From Luidia sarsii (Eukaryota; Echinodermata; Asteroidea; Paxillosida; Luidiidae): a stretch of DNA of 64,000 nt. The translations under genes and the position numbers were made by a program. A model generated the notes under the pieces. The model saw nothing but the letters and a program-made list of their open reading frames with translations, did no database searches and was not told where the DNA came from. Shown here in pieces: positions 12,001 to 21,499 of the stretch. The stretch covers positions 4,736,547-4,800,546 of the forward strand of contig OX465113.1 in NCBI GenBank assembly GCA_949987565.1. Reading direction: 5' to 3'. The first letter of the stretch is position 1, and the number at the start of each line of letters is the position of its first letter.

Positions 12001-12956
12001 GGTTTTTTTCCGACACTGCTTCTAACGCTTTCCTCAAATCATTCATAATTTATGCTTAAAACGTATGGGTCTGGTTGATGTCTTCATTTGTGACGTTTAA
12101 AAAAACTCCAGAATCCTCTTTCTCACTGCTTCTTCAGTTATGACCTTCCCAATATCACTCAAGAGACACATTTCCTCCTTCTTGGTACTTTCTCTAGCTG
12201 CCCTTTTATTTTTTTCATTTTTTATAAAAGCCTATTGGGCCATGTTACTTTTTGTCTTTAAATAATAATAAAATATATATAAAAAATATATATATAAGCG
12301 AGACGCCCTATAGGAGCCTCCATAGTTTTTACCCAGAACGGACTGCCTCAAGTTGCGTGATATTTTTTTTTTCTACGGATGTTGGGGTTTGTTATGGTAC
12401 ACTCAGATTTTTTTTAGGACAAACAATAAAGAAAACTGGAGCTTCGAAGCAACTGCTAATTTTGTACCTAGGAAAATAGACCCCAAAAGAGCAACTTTTT
12501 TAATCACACGAGTTTGGCCTACTGGAAAAGCCTTAACAGTTACTTTCCACATTTTCGGTGACGGACAAGAGCAGGAAACCAACTGTAAGATACGAAGTCT
12601 GAGATCGTTATACAGAGTTGTTTTCATCGTGTGATGTGAGTTAGAAGGCTAAGCGTCGAAAACGTGTACCGTCGAAAACGGGGTTCCCACGATTACTACT
12701 ACTACTAGTACTAGTAGTAGTAGTAGTATTTTGTAGTAATGTAGTATTATAATATAAGTAGTACTGCAGTGCATGCAGCGTAGTGAGTGTGGTACTCGGC
12801 TCGGCCGGCAATGCAGTGTGTGGTTGTGAACAAATATTGTAAGGCGCTTACGAATACGATATAGAATTTAAAGCATTGCAATGGACTAACGGATACAACA
12901 TGGTTGATTCTCAAGAGATTTCTTACACTTAAAGACCTCACACTCATAGCTGGCAT
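6057..12956 (-). CDS. CLPP: ATP-dependent Clp protease proteolytic subunit, mitochondrial
   Basis: Seven exons join in phase (high to low): 12956-12927, 11720-11610, 10305-10234, 9693-9597, 8361-8174, 6993-6888, 6184-6057, giving 243 aa (human about 277). ClpP forms the serine-protease tetradecamer that pairs with ClpX in the mitochondrial matrix. Visible: an Arg-rich, acid-free presequence ([10 protein letters not shown] joined to RLLRAVHSG, then LQRCLH as in human); [34 protein letters not shown]; nucleophile Ser in [14 protein letters not shown]; His in MVHQPSG; catalytic Asp in the [12 protein letters not shown] segment. The exon 5 donor is gtatgg at 8173, not the nearer gtcagg: only this gives [14 protein letters not shown] with the family's length. 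Exon 1 is the least certain part, chosen for in-phase splicing and presequence character. Introns hold a 59-bp array, an 84-bp array and a TTAA element. Confidence 0.95.
6310..6850. repeat. ~84-bp tandem repeat in ClpP intron 6
   Basis: About five imperfect copies containing CTACCACCAATAGG, then GCTTACACCTTGCTTCAGAC, then TAGTCACCCCACCCGGTTCT. Copies begin near 6314, 6521, 6604, 6688 and 6773. The first is set apart by about 120 bp of unrelated sequence. Confidence 0.85.
7328..7475. repeat. Foldback element (GTTTGCGRTGACACC family)
   Basis: Inverted repeat in ClpP intron 5. The left arm starts with CAAGTAGGAGGTTTGCGATG and the right arm ends with its near complement at about 7475; a TCTGAAAAGAGCC core lies between. 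Relatives are at 21225-21360, 44870-45080, 53226-53545 and 58600-58720. Confidence 0.75.
7489..8153 (+). mobile_element. piggyBac-like MITE, copy 1
   Basis: 665 bp with terminal inverted repeats (CCACTTCGTGCCGGG at left, CAGCGCGAAGTGG at right). It closely matches copies at 23981-24678 and 60745-61438, which are flanked by TTAA on both sides. Here the flanks read TAAA and TTCA, so the target duplication has decayed. There is no transposase ORF, so it is non-autonomous. A G-run of about 11 lies just inside the left end. Its right end is about 20 bp from the ClpP exon 5 donor. Confidence 0.85.
8174..8361 (-). CDS. CLPP: ClpP exon 5 (catalytic Ser and His)
   Basis: Listed separately because its boundaries decide the reading. 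The acceptor ctatag precedes GAGGTTCAGTC, and the donor is ACG|gtatgg. The 188 bp plus one carried base give 63 codons, including [14 protein letters not shown] (nucleophile Ser) and MVHQPSG (His). An earlier GT (gtcagg, ending the exon after TCCG) would force the next exon out of frame. Confidence 0.9.
8556..8690. repeat. Foldback 'GATCCTAGCAGGACCTT' family copy
   Basis: Two inverted arms (cctttgagaaaggtcct and aggatcgaaacatcaggccc) followed by a short conserved flank ending in GGCAAATTGGCATTT. It belongs to a family of at least 14 copies in the window; see 38385-38560. Confidence 0.7.
8701..9390 (+). repeat. 59-bp tandem array, ClpP intron 4 (SGTA exon-8 derived)
   Basis: About 11.7 head-to-tail copies of a 59-bp unit containing GACCAGCAAGCCAGCATGGC, then CAACCTCTTACAGGTGTAAG. 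The same unit is the 3' end of SGTA exon 8 plus its donor and is repeated at 22686-23694. Here it lies antisense to ClpP. The sequence after the array (about 9418-9485) matches the sequence after the SGTA array (about 23720-23785), so a larger block was copied. There are no spacers, so it is not CRISPR-like. Confidence 0.95.
10740..11045 (+). mobile_element. tRNA-related SINE-like repeat, diverged copy
   Basis: Shares the order seen in other copies: TGTTTGACTTGAAAA..., CTGCTGTAGCCAG, TTGTTTGGATCTGAA, TTGACTGGTGCC, GACTATTTAGG, then a decayed tRNA-like part with B-box GGGTTCAAATCC at about 11023-11034. Its A-box is degenerate here. Better copies are at 31687-31930, 35740-35968 and 55466-55712 on the minus strand. 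Confidence 0.6.
11091..11386. mobile_element. Small TIR element (TTCACACTA ... TAGTGTGAA)
   Basis: About 296 bp bounded by inverted TTTCACACTA-type ends and rich in CCCCGGGGATTTT motifs in both orientations. Related fragments occur at about 20716-20960 and 29402-29545. It lies in ClpP intron 2 (between exon 2 and exon 3). No ORF is present, so it is a non-autonomous element or foldback of unknown superfamily. Confidence 0.55.
11881..12690. repeat. 0.8-kb duplicated block, copy A
   Basis: Aligns along its length with 14005-14811 (shared stretches such as CAAACGCAAAATAAATTC, GGACTGCCTCAAGTTG and GGAGCTTCGAAGCAACTGC). Copy A lies in ClpP intron 1 and copy B upstream of the gene. Both carry a similar short ORF of about 94 codons with no recognised domain, which I treat as repeat sequence. 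Confidence 0.85.
12692..12735. repeat. TAC/TAG microsatellite
   Basis: Short run of TACTAC then TAGTAG, able to fold on itself. It directly follows copy A of the duplicated block. Confidence 0.7.
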
Positions 12957-13677
12957 TTCGGCTTGTTACGGCAGGACGACTACCGCACTAAAAAAAATAA
13001 TAACTGTGCACAATGATGTAATCAAACGAATGTGCTGCAATCCAACTCTTGAGGGCGCCCTCGGGTAAATATTCGACAAAAAATACCAACAGAGGGGGTA
13101 CTTTAAAAGACGTGGAGTAAAAAAGAAAAAAGTAAAACAAGGGCCGTCTGCACATTATTTTAGGGGAGTCACAGATCTTCAAGTCACGACTAGACTTGTT
13201 TTCCAGCAGCCCTTCCGGCCGATATCGATTTGCTATAGCCCTGGTGTATTTTGACATTTGAAGGAAGTTCATCGGAGATCGGTGAGATAACTCGCATATC
13301 ATTTGGACTGAAAATACAAACATTTGATGGTGACTTGTATTTGTACATTGCATGTAAATAGTCCGACACCGAGTACATGTGTCAATACTAACTTGGAGTT
13401 GGAGCCTTACATTGTTCGCAGTTCGCCCTTTTAAAAAGTTGTTTAGGGGGTCGGGCGATAGGTCGGACTACATACATTGCATGCATGATGATACTTGAAC
13501 TTTGAAGTTAAATGATTACTATAGTCTATACTTCTCTATAGTTCCTTGTAGTTGTATAACTATAATATTTATAATATTGAACTCTATGGTTATGCTGAAG
13601 ACTAAGTGAAGACCCAATCCTAGACCAATCGGGCAATTTTTCCAATCCTACTAGTATTAAATGGTTTTTTATTTACA

Positions 13678-15393
13678 CAGTGGCTATTGTTACGGCAGCC
13701 GTAACACAATTTCCATTTTCTATAGTTACGGCACTGCAACTGCGCAAGCGCGAGGACATGTCAGATTTGGTTGCATGGGTATCCTCCAATAACCGGTTTT
13801 CGACGATATAAGGACTTTTCTTCAAACTGAACAATGTGGACGAAAGTATCACACTAAAAGAGGTCCCAGTCACTTTGTCCACACCACCGACTATTAGAAT
13901 AATCATAGAGAAGGTTGATCAAGCCTGTCACTTCCGTAAGATTACCCGGTTTTGTTGACGTCCGCGGCGCACCGCGCAGTAAGCATTGCACCTATTTACG
14001 TCAGTGGTGTTTAATAAGGTGTCCCAGTCAGCCAAACGCAAAATAAATTCGTAAAATAACTCAAAATGCTGTGTGGCACTGTAAAATTCTTCCCTGTATG
14101 TTTTTTTTTATTCATCTTTGTTAGTTTGTTTTTGTTTTTCCACACTGCTTCTAACACTTTCCTCAAATCATTCATAATTTATGCATAAAACTTATTGGTC
14201 TTGTTGATGTCTTCTTTCTCACTCTTTCCTCCTCTTTCTCACTGCTTCTTCAGTTATGACCTTTCCCAATGTCACTCCAGAGACACATTTCCTCCTTCTT
14301 GGTACTTTCTCTAGCTGCCCTATTTATTTTTTTTTATTTTTTATTAAAGCCTATTGGGCCATGTTACTTTTTGTCTTTAAATAATAATTTAAAAAAAAAA
14401 AAAAAAAAATTATATAAGCGAGACGCCCTATAGTAGCCTCCATAGTTTTGACCCAGAACGGACTGCCTCAAGTTGTGTGATATATTTTTTTTCTACGGAT
14501 GTTGGGGTTTGTTATGGTACACTCAGATTTTTTTTAGGACCAACAATAAAGAAAACTGGAGCTTCGAAGCAACTGCCAATTTTGTACCTAGGAAAATAGA
14601 CCCCAAAAGAGCAACTTTTTTAATCACACGAGTTTGGCCTACTGGAAAAGCCTTAACTTTCCACATTTTCAGTCACGGACAAGAGCAGGAATTAGTGTGT
14701 AAGATACGAAGTCTGAGATCGTTATACGGAGTTGTTTTCATCGTGCGATGTGAGTTAGAAGGCTAAGCGACGAAAACGTGTAGCGTCGAAAACGGGGGTT
14801 CCCACGATATAAGTATTAGTATTACCGGTAAACCCCCCATGCACAGGCAGCGCCGCCTCAAGCTCAGTACAGGCATAAGAAACATGGCAAATTCTCTGGC
14901 TGTATGCACATAATTTGCTTGTCTTGAAGCAATATCCCTTTCATTATCGGAATGGGAAAAGGCGTATTTTATACTCAAAGACACTCTCGCACAGTGAGAT
15001 CGGCAAAAAATGGGTCCCTAACAAAGTCGTCAGCAATGTACTGTACATCATGCCTCCTCTACCTCCATGTGTACATGTACTACGATGTCGACTTCGCGTA
15101 CGTGCGTGTGGCAGCAGAAAATACGAGAAAGTCATTCGATTTAAAAGACCATTATACCTATAAAATCAATGTTGTAATTGTCTTTAATCAAACATTTGCA
15201 ACACATAATGACGAATGAATCATGCAAATGCAACAAATCAAGCACGACGGCCAGACGGCAGCGTATGGTATACATGTACATAATTATACATCTTACGGCC
15301 GGCGGTCTGGCATGTCCTCGCACTTGCGCAGTTGCAGTGCCGTAACTATAGAAAATGGAAACTGCGTTACGGCTGCCGTAACAATAGCCACTG
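13678..15393. mobile_element. 1.7-kb TIR element between ClpP and SGTA
   Basis: Inverted ends of about 83-85 bp: CAGTGGCTATTGTTACGGC at 13678 and its complement ending at 15393. The arms run to about 13760 and 15309 with only a few differences. The interior carries copy B of the 0.8-kb block (14005-14811) and no transposase ORF. I could not see a clear target-site duplication. A shorter relative with similar ends lies at 15612-15787. Confidence 0.7.
14005..14811. repeat. 0.8-kb duplicated block, copy B
   Basis: Partner of 11881-12690, in the same orientation. It differs by small indels, an A-run of about 20 near 14391-14410, and loss of a few bases in the region matching 12540. It is nested inside the 13678-15393 TIR element. 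Confidence 0.85.
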
Positions 15394-15611
15394 CGATTAA
15401 CGTTTTATTTAATCCATCCCTTTGATTTACGCTTAGACTAGAGATTGAAATTATGTGACTTGATCACATAATTTACGAAGTACTAGAGTCTAAACTAGGC
15501 AATAGTCACTTGTAAGTTGTATTAAACCAGATCCGAAACCGATACTCCTGATAGGTCTATTGAGTACTGTGTAGTGTAGCTGACTAGCCGTAGGCCTATA
15601 ATTATAACGCC

Positions 15612-15787
15612 CTGGCTGTTGTTACTGCAGTCGTCCGTGTGGTTCCCTGACTTGATTGTATTTCTTCAGCATTGCAGGCTGGTTGAACCAGTCTATTAGC
15701 TAATAGTCTGGTTCCAAGAGCTAAACATCCTGACAAATACTGTGAAGTCAGGGAACCACACGGACGACTGCCATAACAACAGCCACT
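15612..15787. repeat. Short inverted repeat related to the 13.7-15.4 kb TIR
   Basis: Arms of about 42 bp (15612-15653 and 15746-15787; CTGTTGTTACTGCAGTCGTC against its complement) surround about 90 bp. The outer ends resemble the CAGTGGCTATTGTTACGGC terminus, so this may be a MITE of the same family. Confidence 0.65.
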
Positions 15788-16004
15788 GCGTAATTTTAAA
15801 GTATAAAAATATTTAAAAGGAAGATGGAAGTGATAAAGTCCAACAGGAGTACAATGTTTTCAACTTACCAGTTTTTAATAATAATGTACCTTGTAGGTAG
15901 TTCTTAAGCCACCACCATTTTTGTGTTTTATTAAGATTTGTCAAATGTTCAAATATCTGTCCTTGACTTAGGGGTACCTGCCACAAAGCTGTCAGCTTTT
16001 GAAG

Positions 16005-19000
16005 ATGGCAGACGTTGGAAGGGTGGTCTTCTCCATACTGGAGTTCCTTGAGGATCAGATCAAGATGGGCAACTTGGAAGATGAAGCCATTGAAAGCATT
16101 GAAGGTAAAACACAAATCTATACAACAAATTGTTTACAATGGCCCAGTCAGTTTTCCTTTCCTGGAATTGTTTGGGGAAAAAATCATCAATTTAGAGGGT
16201 CTTATGTATTGAGCCTAGCTTGACCTGTCATAAAGGCATGAAAACAAATCTTAATTTTTTGGGGGCTTGACGTTTTGATCATTGGGCAGGAGCTTTCTCA
16301 AAAGCAGAGAAAGCCTTTGAGAAAGGCCCTGCTGGGATCGAAACGTCAGGCCCACTAAAGTTTGAGATTTGCATTTTGGTAAATTTAGGCAGTAAGCAGT
16401 TTGTAACACTTTTGTGATTGTATATTACGGTAAGGATACAAACCGATGGAGAGGCATGCCAGAAAAAGGACAAATGAGGAAAGGTGGCACTGGTACTGGT
16501 AGATGATATTGAGCGTTTGCACGATGGAAACACAATGTTAAAGATTTGCAGAGACACTGTAGCGTAAGTCATCTCTTTTGAGAAGGGTGAGATGAAGAAA
16601 TGAAGAGATGAAGAGATGAAGGGTGAGATGAAGAGGTGAACTGAAAAGACAGATTAGTACTTCTGTTTGAAAATAATGTAAGTGAAAAAGCTTTGTCCAC
16701 TTTGTGTGGCAACGTCACTGGTTCGCGCTGACAACTGGTGACCTTACCTGGAAGTGACGTTTATCTTTGACAGCGCATTGTCTTGGTTTGTAGCATTCAT
16801 TGTGCATTCAGTGTCCATTCATTGTGTTTCCTGTCTTCTTTTCCCCGGTTCAAGTGGCTACACAGTGTTTGGAGACGGCGTATGGCATCAACACAAGAGA
16901 CGACTCAGTCTTGAGACTAGACCGCAAACTGGTGGACATGTTTGGCCTCGTGTATGACCCACAGGTATAGCGTTTACGCTGGAATAACGATGGACATGGT
17001 CAATGATGTGAGACTTGTAGAGAGACTACAAGATGACATACATGTAATGTGAACACCACTTTAACAGTGGCCTTCCCTGATTTCTGTGTAAAGTTATCTC
17101 TTTTGAGTTGGAGTGTGACTCTGAAAAGAGCTGATAGCTCAATGTTTGGGACAGTGTGTATTCTGTCCGCTATCAGTCGACTGTCTGAATTCATCAACTG
17201 TTGGACTTGTAATAGAGTCACAAAGTAGAGTCAGTGTCCAAGTCGCATCTCTTGAATCCAAGTCTTAGTCCCGAGTCACCAAGGTCTAGTCACAAGTTGC
17301 CGTTAAATTCAACAAACTGTTGAAACATTTCCCAATTTTTGGCAGCTTTTTATCCCAAATATAGCAGACTTGGCAGTCAATTAAACTTTTGAGAGAAAAT
17401 CATTAGATTAAATGCATTTAGCCAAATACCCCGATATGAGTCTGTAAATGCCACCAGCTTGTGCAAACAGAACTTTTCAATCCTGAATCTAACCATCAGC
17501 AATGGCTAGATTACATCAGCCTCTAAGGGCATTTCTAAGTGGCATGTCTATGGTTTAAGTGTTGGGTGCCCAGTTGTCACTGGCAATTTATACCAGTCTG
17601 AGCCATAGCCCTTGTAATCAGGACTGGGCTATGGAGCTTGACGTTTGGGGATATTTTTGTTAAAGACTCATCAACTCGCTTTCGTGTCTTGCAGGAAATG
17701 GGGTCTAGCAGTGGGTCGGTCCCTGGTGGTAACTTGGGTAGCCAAGCCACGCCAGATGTCTGCGCTGCCAGCCCTGCCCCTGCCCCTGCCTCTGCCTCAG
17801 CCCCTGCCGCCAGTCCAGTCCAACCCTCGACGGAAGACAAACGGAAAGCTGAGGAGTACAAGAACCAAGGTACTGTCTGCAGTTCCTGCTAAAAAAAAAC
17901 CCATTTTATCCAACCTGACACCTCTGGTTATAACTACCTGCGCTCTCACCACCTGAACTATCCAGTCCTTAGATGGCGGCCTTCGTAAACACACAACTAT
18001 CTTTGCCGGTGTGATGGCGCCAGTCAGAAGCATAACTTCCGTATATCTGAAGGGATCACGCCCCCGTTTTCATTCAGATGCAAACAACAATTTGTTGTAA
18101 ACCTGTCGACGGCAGTTCAGGGATCGCACAAAGTGGATGCAGCATTCTGAACTCGATTTTCGAGCACACAGTTTTTATTTCAACCGATCCATGTCTTTGC
18201 AGGGAACGATTTGATGAAGCAGGAGAGGTACAGCGAAGCGGTGGAGTGCTATACCAAGTCAGTCAGCGTGGATTCCACCAACGCCGTGTACTTTAGTAAC
18301 AGGGCAGCCGCCTACAGCAAGATGGACAACCACAAGAAGGCGCTGGAAGACTGTGATAGAGCCATCAGGATTGATCCCACCTACAGTAAAGCATACGGCA
18401 GAATGGGGTATGGCTTGCACTTTTTACACTAGTAGAGATTAAAAGAATCGGGGAGTGAGTTTCTCAGCTCCATTCTGCCTTTGAGGAGGTCCTGCTCGGA
18501 TCTAAATTATCAAGAAGATGGACAACCACAAGAAGGCATTGGCCATTGGAAGACTGTGATAGAGCCATCAGGAGTGATGCCACCTACAGTAAAGCATACG
18601 GTAGAATGGGGTATGGCTTGCACTTTTTACACTACAGTGAGTGGAACGTCGTTCGTTATTGCAGTTGTTGCCAAATATTTTGTACACAAAGATCGGGAGC
18701 CAAAGGGCATGTTCGTTATAGCCGAATGGTCGGTATATCGGCATTCGTTAGAGGGACGTTGCAATGTACTAGTAGAGATAAGAATTGGGGAGTGAGTTTA
18801 ACCCTTTAAGCTCAGGCCCATTTTTGTGAGTTTTGCATGTGCTGTGATTTTGTCCTCACAAGTCCACTTTTCTTTTCAGAAACTTCATCACATTATATAC
18901 TATTCTAAAGCTTACATATTGAGCTACATTTCTATGTAGAAATAAATCCTCCAGGGGCTTTTGGAAAAAAATTGCGGCCATTTTTAATCTCATTTGAATT

Positions 19001-21468
19001 GGAAAATTTCAATTTTTTTTCATATTTATGTAAATTTCATAATTTTAGAAAAATACTGAGAAAGTTTTGACTTTATTTTTGTATTCTACAACTAATACTC
19101 TTTCTATCCATATAAAGATATATAGACAAAAGTGAGTATTACCCCCCAAATAATGCCATTCAAATGATCTATTACCATGCCTGTAAACGTGTATTGGTCA
19201 ATGTACATGTACATGCATGGGTAGATCAACAATCATACATCCAGCTAGTATGCCACTTCAAGATCGTCTTTTCTTCGCTCTCATCGAAGAATTCAACATG
19301 ATCTGAAATGTCTTCTCCTCCATATGTTGTTCTGGAACACTGGCCAATATGTAGTGTCTTTTCGGGCTTCTTTTGGGGCAATCTGAAGCTGTAGTATAAA
19401 GTATTTGACGCGATAATTCAACCGGAAGTTGCACACTTTGGGCCGAAACTCGCGAACGCTTGTGAATGACAGAAAAAGGGTTGGTCTGGCTTCTTTTTCA
19501 TCCCGTATTTATTTTTATATACGTCCGACATTGGGTACCATACTATGGTTAGACAGCTTGTTTCCAATGGTACCACTTTTGACCAACAGAGGGCGGTAGA
19601 AAAAGAGTTATAAGTGATTTATTTTAGCGGACGCCGGCGTCCGTTTTTGTGCAGGGCTGAGTTTAAAGGGTTAATGATTGAAATTAATAAAATTGAAAGC
19701 CCCTACACACCATTGGTAATGGTCTTAGAAACACTTCCATACTTTGTCTAATCCAGCATATGCATGAAATAACACACCTGTGAAAGTTTCAGCTCAATAC
19801 ATCAACCATGTCACGAGAAAATGGTGACAAACTGACTCTTTTTTCATCAAACTGTGTCAGCTTGTAGCGCCAACATACGATTAAGATTGCGAGTAAATCT
19901 CAAAACAGTCGTTGGTAATTGCGAATGGACCATGTTGGATTTTTGCAAATGGTGTGAAGGGGCTTTAAGGCTGTTAAGCATGGGTTTTTCTGAAAGTCGT
20001 TTTAAAACGACCGTTGGAAATTCATACAAAATTCCACTTTTCATGAAGCATGTCAGCATTCCAAGCGCTAAAAGTTCACAGCATGTCTGATGCTGGTATT
20101 AACTTCCACTTGAGTAAGTTACTTTTAAAACAAATTGTCAGGCCGAAATTTGGATTTGTGCAAATGGTGTGTAGGGGCTTTAAATCTCCCAAGCTTTGTC
20201 ATGTTGCCAAGGGCATCCCTCCCTGTTGCTATGTGGTGATGAGTCAAAAGTCTATGTGGCTCCACAATGCAGAGCAGATCCTATCAGCTAATGAGGGCCT
20301 GCTTCCCCCCCCCCCCTTGCCCCCAATTCTCGTGCAGACTGGCGTACACGCATCTGAATGACCTCCGCCGCGCTAAAGACGCCTATGCCAAAGCCGTGGA
20401 GCTGGAACCCAACAACGATAGTTATCAGACCAACCTCCGCATCGCAGAGAAGAAGCTCAAGGATGCTAGCCTAGGGGTGAGGCTAGCTCATTCACGTCTG
20501 TCCGTGCTCACGTGCCTCTCAATGGCATGTTCATCTGTCTAGTCCTTGTCTGTCCATTATTATTCAGCTATTGTATCCATCACTAGGCATGCTCTTACAA
20601 GCTCCAGCTCACTGACACCATGCCTCCCCGTGTACCTTTTTCTTTGCTCGCGATTGACTACTGTTTCTTGTCTTTGTAGAGAAGGATGGAAATAGATGTT
20701 TGTATTGATTGATTAGGGGTTTTCACACTGGACGAAATCCCCAGGGATTTCTCGAGAATTCCCCTGGGAATTCGGTCTGTCTGTTCCCACACAAGAATTT
20801 CCTATGGAAAAGCTTTTCTCCACGGACAAAATCCTGGCAATACAGGTTGTGAATTCTTTGCTCAATTTGAAGGATTGTTATCCTGTTCAGTAGCTCTTGT
20901 AATCTCCTGTAAAATCGGATCAAAACCTTGTTACATTTACCACCTGTGGCAGCGTGATCCAAACAGGTGAGAGAAATGAAACTGAAGACCATGCTTGAAC
21001 CTAGGCCTTGAGATCATGAAGGCCCTCGTTCAACCTTTGGTTACTGCTCATTGTACCAACCAAGCTCAAAGATGCAGAGGGTATGCTTTCTGCCTGTGAG
21101 AAAGGTCTTGATAGGATCGAAGCGTCAGGCTGTCTAAATTGTTAAGATTTGCATTTGCATGATTGAAGTCACTAAGAAGTATGCAACATTTTTGTATATA
21201 ACTATAATTTTTACCATCACCATGCATAGCAGGAGTAATAGGTTTGCGGTGACACCATGCACAGTTCTCTTTTGTGAGTATGTGTGGTTCTGAAAAGAAC
21301 CGAAGGAATTCACAAAAGAGAACTTTGCACGGTGTCACCGCGAACCTATTACACCTGCTATTCTCTTCATGAATACCTTCAAATCTCACCATGCATTGCC
21401 TTATGTCTCATTTACCTATAATTGTTCTAAGCTGTGAATTGTTTTGGGGTTTGAATTCTTCCAGCAGG

Positions 21469-21499
<31 letters not shown>

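Noticed and set aside
12353..12634. 93-codon ORF, with a homologous ORF at 14473-14766
   Set aside because: Lies in the duplicated block; the two copies differ by frame-preserving and other changes without a recognisable domain, and no splice context supports a gene.
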